Source: Apodospora peruviana (Eukaryota; Ascomycota; Sordariomycetes; Sordariales; Lasiosphaeriaceae). Taken from it: DNA of 64,000 nt. This document shows, one piece after another, positions 55,600 to 64,000 of this stretch. The stretch covers positions 3,658,001 through 3,722,000 of the forward strand of contig JAUEDM010000004.1 in assembly GCA_033439685.1 (NCBI GenBank), read 5' to 3'. The first letter of the stretch is position 1, and every line of letters begins with the position of its first letter. Position numbers and translations under genes: made by a program. Under the pieces are notes generated by a model that saw only the letters and a program-made list of their open reading frames with translations, was not told where the DNA came from and did not search any database.

Positions 55600-56460
55600 C
55601 CCGTTCGTGAGAGGGGCGCCATTGATTCCGTCCTCACCCGAAGGCGGTCTGCCGTTGACAGTCGACGGCCCCGCTCGCCGACTCTCCTTCTCCTCATCCA
55701 TCCCCTCCTCCTCCTCCTCCTCCCCCGCAGTCGTCGCCGCCGCCGCCGCCACACCGTTCGTGGTCGTGATACCGCCACTGCACCGCGGTTGACGCCGGCA
55801 GTACCAGGCCCGGGTGATGGGGCCCCGGTGGCCGCCACCGCCGCCAACAGCGAGCCAATGGCCCGCCGAAGTTCGTCCTCCTCGTCGTTGTCGTCGTTAT
55901 CGTCGTCATCATCTTCGTCGTGTTGGGATGAAACGGCATCTCCCGCACCGTTCTCACCACGCTCGCCACCGACCGGACCGCCGTTGCTGCTTCCTCCCGC
56001 CTATGGCCGCACCCCGTTGCGCATATGCCCGCCGTTTGTAACGGCTGGCGTCCCGGAATATGTCGTCAGGATGGTGCTGCTCGAGAGCAGCGATCGCGCC
56101 CGTGACGGCGTCGGCACCGTTGGTGCCACCGGGCCCGGCTGCGCTGGGGTTGCCGGCAGGAATGGCGGCGTTGGCGGGGGTCATGGTACTGGTGGTGGAC
56201 GGATTGTTGGGAGTGGGCGCCCCGTTCCTCCCTCCGTGACCGTTTGTTTGTCGGGCCTCTGCCAACTCTCCCGGATACGCGGGAGAGCCAGCGCCCGAGT
56301 TTGGCGGTGCCGCCGGAGTGTTCATCTATGTTATGAGATAGAGGTTAGTAAACTATGTCGGAGAAGCGACCGACCGACTCCTACGTGGGATTGTACGTGG
56401 AGGTGGTGCGTCCATGGCGACTTCTTCGGCTTCTAGCTGCTGGGTTGTGGCCATGGTGAT
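55600..56460 (-). pseudogene. island repeat family, copy A (minus strand)
   Basis: From ATG 56453 the minus strand reads MATTQQLEAEEVAMDAPPPR. After an intron-like gap comes a P/N/G/A-rich stretch ending NPSAAGPGGTNGADAVTGA followed by IAALEQ. The core at 56214-56077 is closely similar to two plus-strand segments at 58027-58106 and 58487-58575. Further on, an acidic region (AVSSQHEDDDDDNDDND) lies in another frame that is interrupted by TAG. A last frame reads GPSTVNGRPPSGEDGINGA to a stop near 55590. The frames do not join cleanly, so I treat it as decayed. The family is unknown. Confidence 0.45.
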
Positions 56461-57873
56461 GGTGATGTGATATGGGTACAGGGTGTGGAAGTGGGTTGAT
56501 TTCGCTCAGGATGAAACCCATAATACACAAGGTAGTGAATCATTACTGTTCCCGGAGGCCAACGAGTTCTGAAGAGGAGCTCATATTCTCGTGTCCGGTG
56601 GTGGACGTGGAGGGAAGAGGATTGGAAAAAGTGAGAAGTGATGGAGATCACTTACTTTTCTTTTTTTTTTTAAAAAAAAAGAATTTAAAAAATTATTGAA
56701 GACATCGCGCATGCGTTAGTACATCAGGTGCCGCAGACGGAGCTCATGAAGTTGAATTCGAACCTCTTGCTGGCGAGGCAAGTGCTCGCCGCCGGTGCGG
56801 CAGGATAATCTTTTTTTTTCTTTGGCTGCGTTTCGAAGGTCAGTACGTGTGCAACGGTGGTAATTCTGCTATGGTGTGTGTGGTGTGTGTGTGCGAAACA
56901 GATGGGAGAACTTACCACAAAGTCGGGAGTGATGGTGGTGGTGGTGATGAAGATGGCTGCTGCGCACGAGTAACTAAACAAGTGCAGTGCGTACATAACA
57001 TATGACATGTTCGAACATACATTGCTGCTGGTGCTGGTGATGCTGCTGGTGCTGGTGTTTGCACTGCTTTTTTTGCCTTCGAGCCAAGGAAGAAAAAGAA
57101 GAAGAGCAGGAAGGAAATTCGAAATTCAGATTCGCTTTATACTCTAAAGGCTCGAGTACTCTGCTTTGCAGGCCAGGAAATTTCTTCTGCTTGCTATTAT
57201 TTTTCAAAACTGAGCTCCTCACAACTGATCAACTATTACCTGGGGACGCCTTCTTTACACTGACCACCAACCTCGTATAGATCTATTCGTTCACACAATG
57301 CTTTCATGAGCATCCTCCAAATTTGTTCAACTCTTGACATCGTTACTTGACATATTTCGAGATATTGAAGGTGCTGCAGCCTTCACCGGCGGAGAGAGGG
57401 CCGGGACCGACGACGAACTGGCAGAGGCCTCTTCTCCAGATCAGACGGACGAAGTGGATCCTTTCTTCCCCCTCGACACCCTTTTTTGGCTCCTTCCATC
57501 TAGCACAAACGGCAAGGCACCTTGTCGCCTTTCCTACCAGGTATGCACGTGCCCTACTATCAGTCAAAATTGCCAGTGTGCGTATAAAAACCCCTCCTGG
57601 CCCTCCACAGTCTCCTCCCACTTCTCCTCATTTCTCTTCCCTTCACATCCCCTCGCGGTACTCTTCGCGGAGTTCGCAAGGACAAGTTCCTTTTCGGTGA
57701 AGAGTTCACCTGAGGTTCGTTTGCACTTCTTTCCTCCACGCCATCTCCCTCAAAAGCAAGCCTTGCATTCCCGATCCTGTTCATGTGTGTATTCTGGAGA
57801 AAAGGAAGAGAGAATGCATTTCCATGAGCCTTCTGGCTAATCCTTTCCTTTCTACCAGCCCTGGCTTGTGGGA
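56461..57873. other. unassigned stretch with low-complexity tracts
   Basis: It includes a T11-A9 tract at 56661-56680 that can fold on itself and a GCTGGT-like microsatellite near 57028-57058. A minus-strand exon-like phrase (MSYVMYALHLFSYSCAAAIFI) starts at 57008. The last 300 bp are CT-rich with a TATA box, as a promoter for the gene at 57874. Confidence 0.35.
57583..57590 (+). promoter_or_regulatory. TATA box upstream of copy B
   Basis: TATAAAAA followed by CT-rich sequence (CCCCTCCTGGCCCTCC, TCTCCTCCCACTTCTCC). This is the usual layout of a strongly used fungal core promoter, about 290 bp before the ATG at 57874. Confidence 0.45.
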
Positions 57874-58394
57874 ATGGCGGCTGTCCCGCCTCCTACCCAA
57901 AAGGCAGACCCGCAGAAACATTGCAAGTACTACTGCGTCGTGTAAGTGCTGTTGCCGACAATCCGCTGCATCATGGTGCCCTCTCCCACACCTTCCGCCA
58001 CAAGTAACGTCGTCAACAAAGCCAGCGGCACCAACCACAGCGCAGCCGGCGGTGGCGCCAACCGTGCCGACGCCGTCACGGGCGCGATCGCTGCTCTCGA
58101 GCAGCTCGTGTCTGGTCATTGATGACACATACAAGTCCACCAATGTTGTCCAAGGTCAGCACCGGCGCCACCGGTTTGGGTGGCAACAGCAGCACGGTCC
58201 CAACCACAAACGGCGCCTCGAGTAAGTCCCTCTACCTCCCGGTGTGTAGCAGTCCCCCTTGTTGTGAGCTTGGCTGATCCGATGGGTACGAAGGGGCCTC
58301 AAAGCGAGCCTTCAAGCGCATGTCTGGGGCGGAAAGCAACAGCCGCCCGGCCAAGAAGACAGCCGAAGAGCTGGACTCAGAGATGACTGACTAG
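57874..58394 (+). CDS. island repeat family, copy B, with Yra1/ALY-like UAP56-binding tail
   Basis: Four exons (57874-57941, 58005-58107, 58155-58221, 58294-58394) with GT-AG introns of 63, 47 and 72 nt join into one frame of 112 residues. The N-terminus is MAAVPPPTQKADPQKHC, the middle is the island core (HSAAGGGANRADAVTGAIA), and the end is SKRAFKRMSG then RPAKKTAEELDSEMTD and TAG. LD-x-E-M-x-D followed by Tyr is the UAP56/Sub2-binding motif at the C-terminus of Yra1/ALY mRNA-export adaptors. Here the Tyr position is a stop codon, and the same frame continues with TTT GAG (Phe-Glu), as in Yra1 (DYFE). No RRM is present. It may be a small chimeric gene or a pseudogene fragment; the exon structure is my inference. 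Confidence 0.4.
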
Positions 58395-58759
58395 TTTGAG
58401 ACTGTTTGAGACTGCCAACACCGAGAAGGCGGCCACTGAGCCCGAGGCCAAGTACAAGAAAGAGAACAAGACAAACCGGGGCGCTTGCCTCTCCCAGCAA
58501 TCCTTTTACCACCAGTACCACCACCCACACCAACGCCGCCAGTCCTGTTGGCAACCCCAGCGCAGCCGGCGGTAGCTGTTTGAGGAGGAGAGGCTCCTAT
58601 GTCGGCATTCACTCGACTGCATTCCGCGATTTCCTCCTGAAGCCGCCTGCCCTAGCCACTCGACGCGGTGAGGCGGATGTGAAGCGCATGTCGTGTTGGA
58701 GTAGTTGTGGAAAGTGTAGGACTAGACCTAGGGTCATAAGGTGTACATGGGCTGTGTAG
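58395..58759 (+). pseudogene. island repeat family, copy C, fused to a Sub2/UAP56 fragment
   Basis: After copy B's stop, a 10-bp tandem duplication (TTTGAGACTG) is followed by the core again: NPFTTSTTTHTNAASPVGN then PSAAGG. In the same frame, at 58592-58645, it reads GSYVGIHSTAFRDFLLKP. This is the N-terminal Q-motif-side signature of the DEAD-box mRNA-export helicase Sub2/UAP56, with one difference from the usual STGFRDFLLKP. The homology then fades and the frame stops at 58759 without any helicase domain. A truncated, captured piece of a Sub2 gene is the simplest reading. Confidence 0.55.
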
Positions 58760-59659
58760 TGTTATATTTGTTGGAGTATTTCTCGTGTATACATATCGAT
58801 ACTACAGGTATCCAATCGAAGCCTCTACCTACATGGCGTTTTCGACGGATTAGACGGGATGTTTCTCATTCACTTGTTGGCTTGTGAAGTTGTGATACGA
58901 ATTATCTTGCTGTATTCATCTTCGGACAACCATTCCAGTTTCTTGTCTTACTATATAGCCGAGAATAAATATACCAAGTAGAAGTTCCTAAAACCTGGCT
59001 CAACCTTTCCCACGTCTGATCCCATTTGACTTCCACAATTTGAACTGTATAGTAGTTAGAACCGTGGATGCAATCCGGTAGGAAAGATTCATTGATTGCA
59101 AGTCCCGTACTATTAGTGATAAACATCGTCCTCGCCTTCCTTCTCCGCCTAGATTAATATCCGCACTTCTAAATTCCTTAGTCTCAGGACTCCCATCCAT
59201 CCCTTTCAGTTTTATACTACGAAATTTTAATAATTATAGACACTTTGTTTCTGACATCCCTGTTGCCCGTTTGGGACCCTGGGACGTCAAGATAAGCATA
59301 GATAGAATTCAAGCTACCTGAATTAGACAGGCGAGCTCCTAACACCAACCTCCACTGTAGCCGCCTGCATGGAACCGGTGGCGATCTCTGAGGCTTGGCA
59401 GGGGTTGGCCCGCCGAATGGTCCACCCAGGCGGCACGCTCTCTGCCGAGAATGCGGGTGGCTCACTCAGGGACAAAGACATGCCGATCGATTTTGATCCG
59501 TCCATCGGACGTCATCCATCTCACCGCACCTCCTGAGAAGCCTATTCATCATCCCTCAGTCTCCAAATTCACAGCACACGCAGACCTCGCATCCAAACCG
59601 CCCTGCCGTGAGAACATCTTAGAGTCATCGTCAACAAAAAAAGAAGAAAAGGAAGGAAA
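58760..59659. other. AT-rich intergenic region
   Basis: About 900 bp, AT-rich up to about 59250, between the island and the HAD phosphatase gene. No coding frame is supported. Confidence 0.4.
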
Positions 59660-60550
59660 ATGGGCTCCACCCCCGCGGCGGCGCTCCCCGCGCTGCAGAC
59701 CAAGCCCAAATTCATATTCTTCACCGACTTCGACGGCACCATCACGCAGCAGGACAGCAACGACTTCATGACCGACAACCTCGGCTTCGGCGCCGAGAAG
59801 CGCAAGCTCGCCAACGCGGGCGTGCTCACAGGGAAGCGCGATTTTCGGGATAGCTTCACCGAGATGCTCGACAGCGTCACGACCCCCTTCGACAAGTGCA
59901 TCGAAACTCTCATTCAAAACATCACCCTGGACCAAGGGTTCAAGGAGTTCTTTGCGTGGGCGCGTGAGAACAATGTGCCGATTGTGGTGTTGAGTGGCGG
60001 CATGGAGCCCATCATCCGCGCGCTGCTGGCGCATTTCTTGGGCGAGGAGGAGGCCGGCAGTATGCAGATCGTGAGCAGCAATGTGGCGGTGCGGCCGGGG
60101 AAGAAGAGTATTGATGAGGAGGGCGGGTGGATGATTGTTTATCATGATGATAGGTCCGTGACCCCTTTTATGCATGGATTAGAGAGAGAACAGGACTAAC
60201 GGTTGAGGATGACAGCGGTTTTGGACACGACAAGTCTCTGGAGATCAGGCCGTATGCGAACCTCCCGGAAGGGGAGAGACCTGTGCTGTTCTATGCTGGT
60301 GACGGCGTGTCGGACTTGTCCGCTGCAAAGGAGACGGACTTGCTTTTCGCCAAGGCGGGCAGAGGTATGTTCATCCGCCACTTCCGGGGTTTGGAGACAA
60401 ACTGACTGACTGCCAGATCTCGTCACGTACTGCGAGAACGAAAACGTACCGTTCCAAACCTTTCACAGCTTCTACGATATTCTGGATACTGTCAAGGCCA
60501 TCGTCAGCGGTGAGATCAACGTTAAGGACGCCGCGATAGGCAGAAAATGA
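59660..60550 (+). CDS. HAD-superfamily phosphatase (YNL010W / PHOSPHO1-like)
   Basis: Exons 59660-60153, 60216-60364 and 60417-60550 give 258 residues. Motif I is FFTDFDGTIT with the nucleophile D23 and acid D25. Motif II is the serine of PIVVLSGGM, and motif IV is FYAGDGVSDLSAAKETDLLFAK. The cap region FRDSFTEMLDSV and the following helices fit the phosphoserine-phosphatase-like branch, near yeast YNL010W and MtnX-type enzymes. The substrate is likely a small phosphomonoester and is not known. The C-terminus (FQTFHSFYDILDTVKAIVSGE) is typical of this group. Cytosolic; no signal. Confidence 0.88.
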
Positions 60551-60749
60551 GACCCAATGCCATGATCGTTTGTTTTTATCTTCGGGAAGCATATCTGGAT
60601 AGACATTTAGAGACACAATAGATCAGCGCCCTCCTCCCAACAAGTACAATTCTTCCTAACATAGATTCATGTTCTGTCCAGACACCTGACTCCGTTTTCG
60701 CTAACCAACCCTAGAACACCGGCTTCAGACACAACCATGACATACTAAT

Positions 60750-62599
60750 TTACTCTTCCCTCCTCGGCGGCCTGTTCGGCAGGAAATACCAACACCCCAT
60801 CATGACCACAAACAGCCCAATTGCAATAGGATGCAGAACAAACGGCCCGCCCCTCAGCTGCGCGAGCAGCCCAGTCGTGAACGGCGCGACAGCTCCTCCA
60901 GAGCTCCCGAAAGCCGATATGACCCCCATCGCGCTGACCTGCTCGTTGCGGTTGATGTTGCGCATAAACACCGCCGCGGCGCACGGGTACACAGGCCCCA
61001 GGAGCAAGCCGACGATGGCGACCGACACGGCGTTGCTGATCAGGTTCGGCACGAACCACACCAGAAGCTGAAACACGGCCGCGCCGACGACGGTGCAATA
61101 AACGAACCGCTTCTCGCCGAACCTCATGGCTGGCCCCGACAGCAGGAACCGGCCGAGCGTGATGCCTCCCCAAAACCCCGCCGTCACGTAGCCGACTTTG
61201 GTCTTGACACTTTCGGCGATTGGCCCGGCGTCACTGCCCGGCACCCGTGCCTCGAGGAGGAAAGAAATCACCCAGCCGGAAATACTGACTTCGGCGCCCT
61301 GGTAGGCAAAGATGAAGGCCGCGCCGAGAATCACGACCTTCGTCGTGACGGCGGTGAGCATGCCCTGCAGATTCTGCTTCACCTGGCCCTTGACACCCTT
61401 TGACCTTCTACTCTGCGTCCGTGGCGCTGCCGTCGTCGTCGTCGTCGTCGTGGCAGGGGACCGCAACTCCATCGCGTCCTCTTCCGCCTGTTCCGCCGCC
61501 TTCCGTTCATCATCATACCCCCAAAACGCCCAAGCCGCAAACATCCCATCACACAACGCCAGACCCAGTCCAAGATAATAGAACCAGTTCCAATGCTCCT
61601 TTCCGCCAGCAGCATTAACCAGACTGGTTGCGATCAGCGGACCAACGGTCCCTCCGATGCCGTACGCGCCGTGCATTCTCCCCAGTGCGCTTGTACAGTT
61701 CTGCAGGTCCGCACAAAAGACGTTGGCGATGGCCAGGTTGGTCGACTGCGCGAGCCCGATGAGGAAGAAAGACACAGGGATGGCGGGGAAGGGCGCCGTG
61801 CAGAGCAATGGGATGTAGCCGGCCGCCATGAGGATCTGCGCGAAGAGGATGGCGCGCGAGTGCCCCAAACGCTCGCGGACGCCGTCGATGAAGGGCGCCG
61901 CAGCGATGAAGCCGACCGCTTGGCCAACGAAGATGAGTGCCACGGTCGCGTAGCCGATTTCGTAGTGGCTGTTTGATGATTCATATCAGCAACACAACAC
62001 AGACGGAAAAGGGGGGGAGGAGAAGAAACGTACGCCTGCATGGAAGGAATCAGCGCGCCCGGGGCGCTGTCGTTGAGACCGTTGCCCAAAGTGATGAGAC
62101 ATACCGAAAGGAACCGATACCGGTTCATGTACGGCTGCAGAATGCTCTGTTGTTGGACGATGACCTGTGTACTACCAGCGCCGCTCTCGATGGCCGACGG
62201 TGGTGTCGGTGATCTGCTCCTCCGAGTCTCACCGCTCTGAATTTTCACACCATTGCTCTCTCCGTCTTCCTGGCCATTTATAATTCCCAGACTAGTACTG
62301 GTATTGCTACTGCTACTCCCGTTCGCTTCTGTGGATGTCGGCTTCGGCCCAATTCCCAGCTCTCTCCTCCACTTCCCTGTCTGCGTCTTCAGCGCCGCCA
62401 GCCTGGCTCTGCTGGATTGCTGCTGAGCCTGCTGCTGGTCCAGCTGGTGGAGAAGGGCGCGCTCCGGGGCTGCGGGAATCTTGTGGCCGCCGCTAGTACC
62501 ATTGCTAGCCGTGTTGAGTGCGCCCGGTTCTTGTCCGTTACTGGTGTTGGTCCTGGGGCCGGAACAGAGGTCTGGGGCACTGCCGATGATGTTTGCCAT
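60750..62599 (-). CDS. major facilitator superfamily transporter (Bsc6-like)
   Basis: Two exons (62599-62034, 61968-60750) encode 594 residues. The first about 155 residues are hydrophilic and low-complexity (S/N/Q-rich). Twelve membrane helices follow: RFLSVCLITLGNGLNDSAPGALIPSMQ, ATVALIFVGQAVGFIAAAPF, GYIPLLCTAPFPAIPVSFFLIG and so on. The central loop at about residues 340-390 contains TTTTTTTAAP. The second half has GYVTAGFWGGITLGRFLLSG and SNAVSVAIVGLLLGPVYPCAAAVFM. The GLNDSAPGALIPSMQ and F-W-G-G-I-x-x-G-R motifs resemble the FHS-like group of fungal MFS proteins that includes yeast BSC6. Substrate unknown. Confidence 0.88.
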
Positions 62600-63940
62600 G
62601 GTTTATTTCCGAACTTGGCTTGCTTTCTTGGGTGGTGGACTGGAGGTGAACGGTAGGAAAGGTGAAGGTTGAACCCGAAGTTGAAGAGAGCAAAACAAAA
62701 GAGAAAAGAGGGCCACAGCGATGACCAGTGTTGGATGGAGACTGAATTATGATGGGTTTCCCACCATTACTGTGATCAGAGTCGAGCCAAGTTGACCAAG
62801 AGAATAGTGCAGGTTTTGCGGCTCATTTCTCACACAAGGACAAGCACGTCAAACTTTGGTTGACCGAAAGGAAATGATGAGAAAAGGGGACGAGTTTAAT
62901 ATATCAGATAAATACAAGTGACGATACCTTCTAGCTGTATCAAGTATCACCGCCCTGTTCCCAAGTAGCTCCGACGTTCGCAACATGCATAATCTCGATA
63001 CGGGGGTTGAACGTGAATTACCAATGGATATACGACGGGAACGAGAAGTTGAGAACGTCATCATACTTCCTCCCGATAATCCGGAAGAGGCATCCCCGCC
63101 CGCTCCCAGCTCCCGACGGACGGGTGCTTCACACCAAGCTTCCAGCCCTTGCTCTGACATGCTGCAGGGTATTTCGATAGGAATCTCAATTCATGCGCAC
63201 AATCGCTCGGAGATAAATAGCCATGCTGATAGCTCCAAGCCAGCATTCGTGTCGGTGTGTGGGTGAGTGACGTGCAGCGGGGCCGAATGGGTACGGTAGA
63301 CGAGGAAAAAAGAGATATCCGAGAATTTACCGATCGGAAGGGACCCAAATGACTTCAATAAGAGCTTCAGATGGCTCAGGTGTGAAGAGCGGATGTCTAA
63401 AAATGATAGATGACCTATTATACCATTATTCCCCGGACTACCGCACTTGACAACTGCAGACCTTGACTTGAGATGGTTTGGGCCGTTTCTCCTCGTGCAA
63501 GTACAGCGGTCCTGAGGGCGGGGATACTGTTGGGGAGGCAACGGCTTCAGGGGTATCAACACGATACCTCTCAGTTATCTTTCAGACATTGATCTTGTAT
63601 TTGCCCCAAAGATAGTTAACGAGAATCAACTGAAGGCTCCCAGTTTCTTTCAAATAGTAAACAAACATAATCCATCGAAGGGGGATCGGTGTCGTGTCCT
63701 TGGAAGAAAGTCCACTAACTAATGTTCCTCCTCCTACCCCACCCCCTAGTTGCTTCCCCTCCAAAACTCAAATGCAGTGACACTCCAGAATTTGCGGGGT
63801 GAATATCGGAGAATCCCATTCTGGCATGTCCGCCTGCCCAAAATCATTTCCATGTCCATGTTCTAGACCCAGGCTTGATATTGCAGCCCAACCAACCAAT
63901 AGATCGGACACTGAACTGAAAGTTACACAGAGACGATAAC
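62600..63940. other. divergent intergenic region
   Basis: About 1.3 kb between the MFS gene and the gene starting at 63941. No coding frame is supported. Confidence 0.4.
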
Positions 63941-64000
63941 ATGGGTAAACCAAAGCGCAGCAACGTCCTGGCCGCAGCCGAAGAATCGGCGACGCCCCCG
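63941..64000 (+). CDS. start of a gene cut by the right edge (possible eIF1A-like protein)
   Basis: An ATG after AGACGATAAC opens MGKPKRSNVLAAAEESATPP to the last base. The short basic start followed by an Ala/Glu-rich stretch resembles the beginning of fungal eIF1A-domain (EIF1AD-like) proteins. Only 20 codons are visible, so this is a weak guess. Confidence 0.35.
   Translation, partial: MGKPKRSNVLAAAEESATPP

Overview
The window is nuclear DNA of a filamentous ascomycete (Pezizomycotina), most likely a Sordariomycete. The evidence is: introns of about 50-120 nt with GT/AG ends and CTAAC or CTGAC-like branch points; widely spaced monocistronic genes on both strands; pyrimidine-rich leaders; and lineage-typical families (RTA1, DUF3176, Clr5, WSC, a Bqt4-like APSES membrane protein). 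The exact genus is an inference I cannot settle.

Layout. 1-7.5 kb: a CCHC zinc-knuckle/proline-rich protein (cut by the left edge), the PP2A-like phosphatase Ppg1 and a Rho GDP-dissociation inhibitor. 9.7-20.4 kb: a Bqt4-like inner nuclear membrane protein, a mitochondrial 3-hydroxyisobutyrate dehydrogenase, an RTA1 membrane protein, a cytochrome P450 and a beta-carbonic anhydrase. 21.2-26.6 kb: a transcription-factor-like protein without a zinc cluster and a large disordered protein. 26.6-31.8 kb: a 5.2 kb stretch with no convincing gene. 31.8-38.2 kb: kinetochore Nuf2, a small protein with a possible RecA-like fold, and the AP-3 beta subunit. 46.6-53.4 kb: aprataxin/Hnt3, a secreted type-B carboxylesterase and a secreted WSC protein. 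59.7-64 kb: a HAD phosphatase, an MFS transporter and the first 20 codons of another gene.

Two accessory islands lie between these conserved genes. At 41.3-46.1 kb three consecutive genes are broken: a small secreted protein, a Clr5/TPR-type protein and a DUF3176 membrane protein. All remain readable as protein but carry stops and single-base frameshifts. At 54.1-58.8 kb lies a patchwork of decayed, mutually related segments. One sequence core occurs three times: once on the minus strand and twice on the plus strand. One copy is fused to a tail resembling the UAP56-binding motif of Yra1/ALY. The next copy is fused to 18 residues that match the start of the DEAD-box helicase Sub2/UAP56. This looks like a locus that captured pieces of mRNA-export genes and is the most unusual part of the window.

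The conserved genes do not form one pathway. Functional links are local: the nuclear-envelope and kinetochore proteins (Bqt4-like, Nuf2), trafficking and signalling (AP-3, RhoGDI, Ppg1), and secreted or wall-directed products (esterase, WSC).
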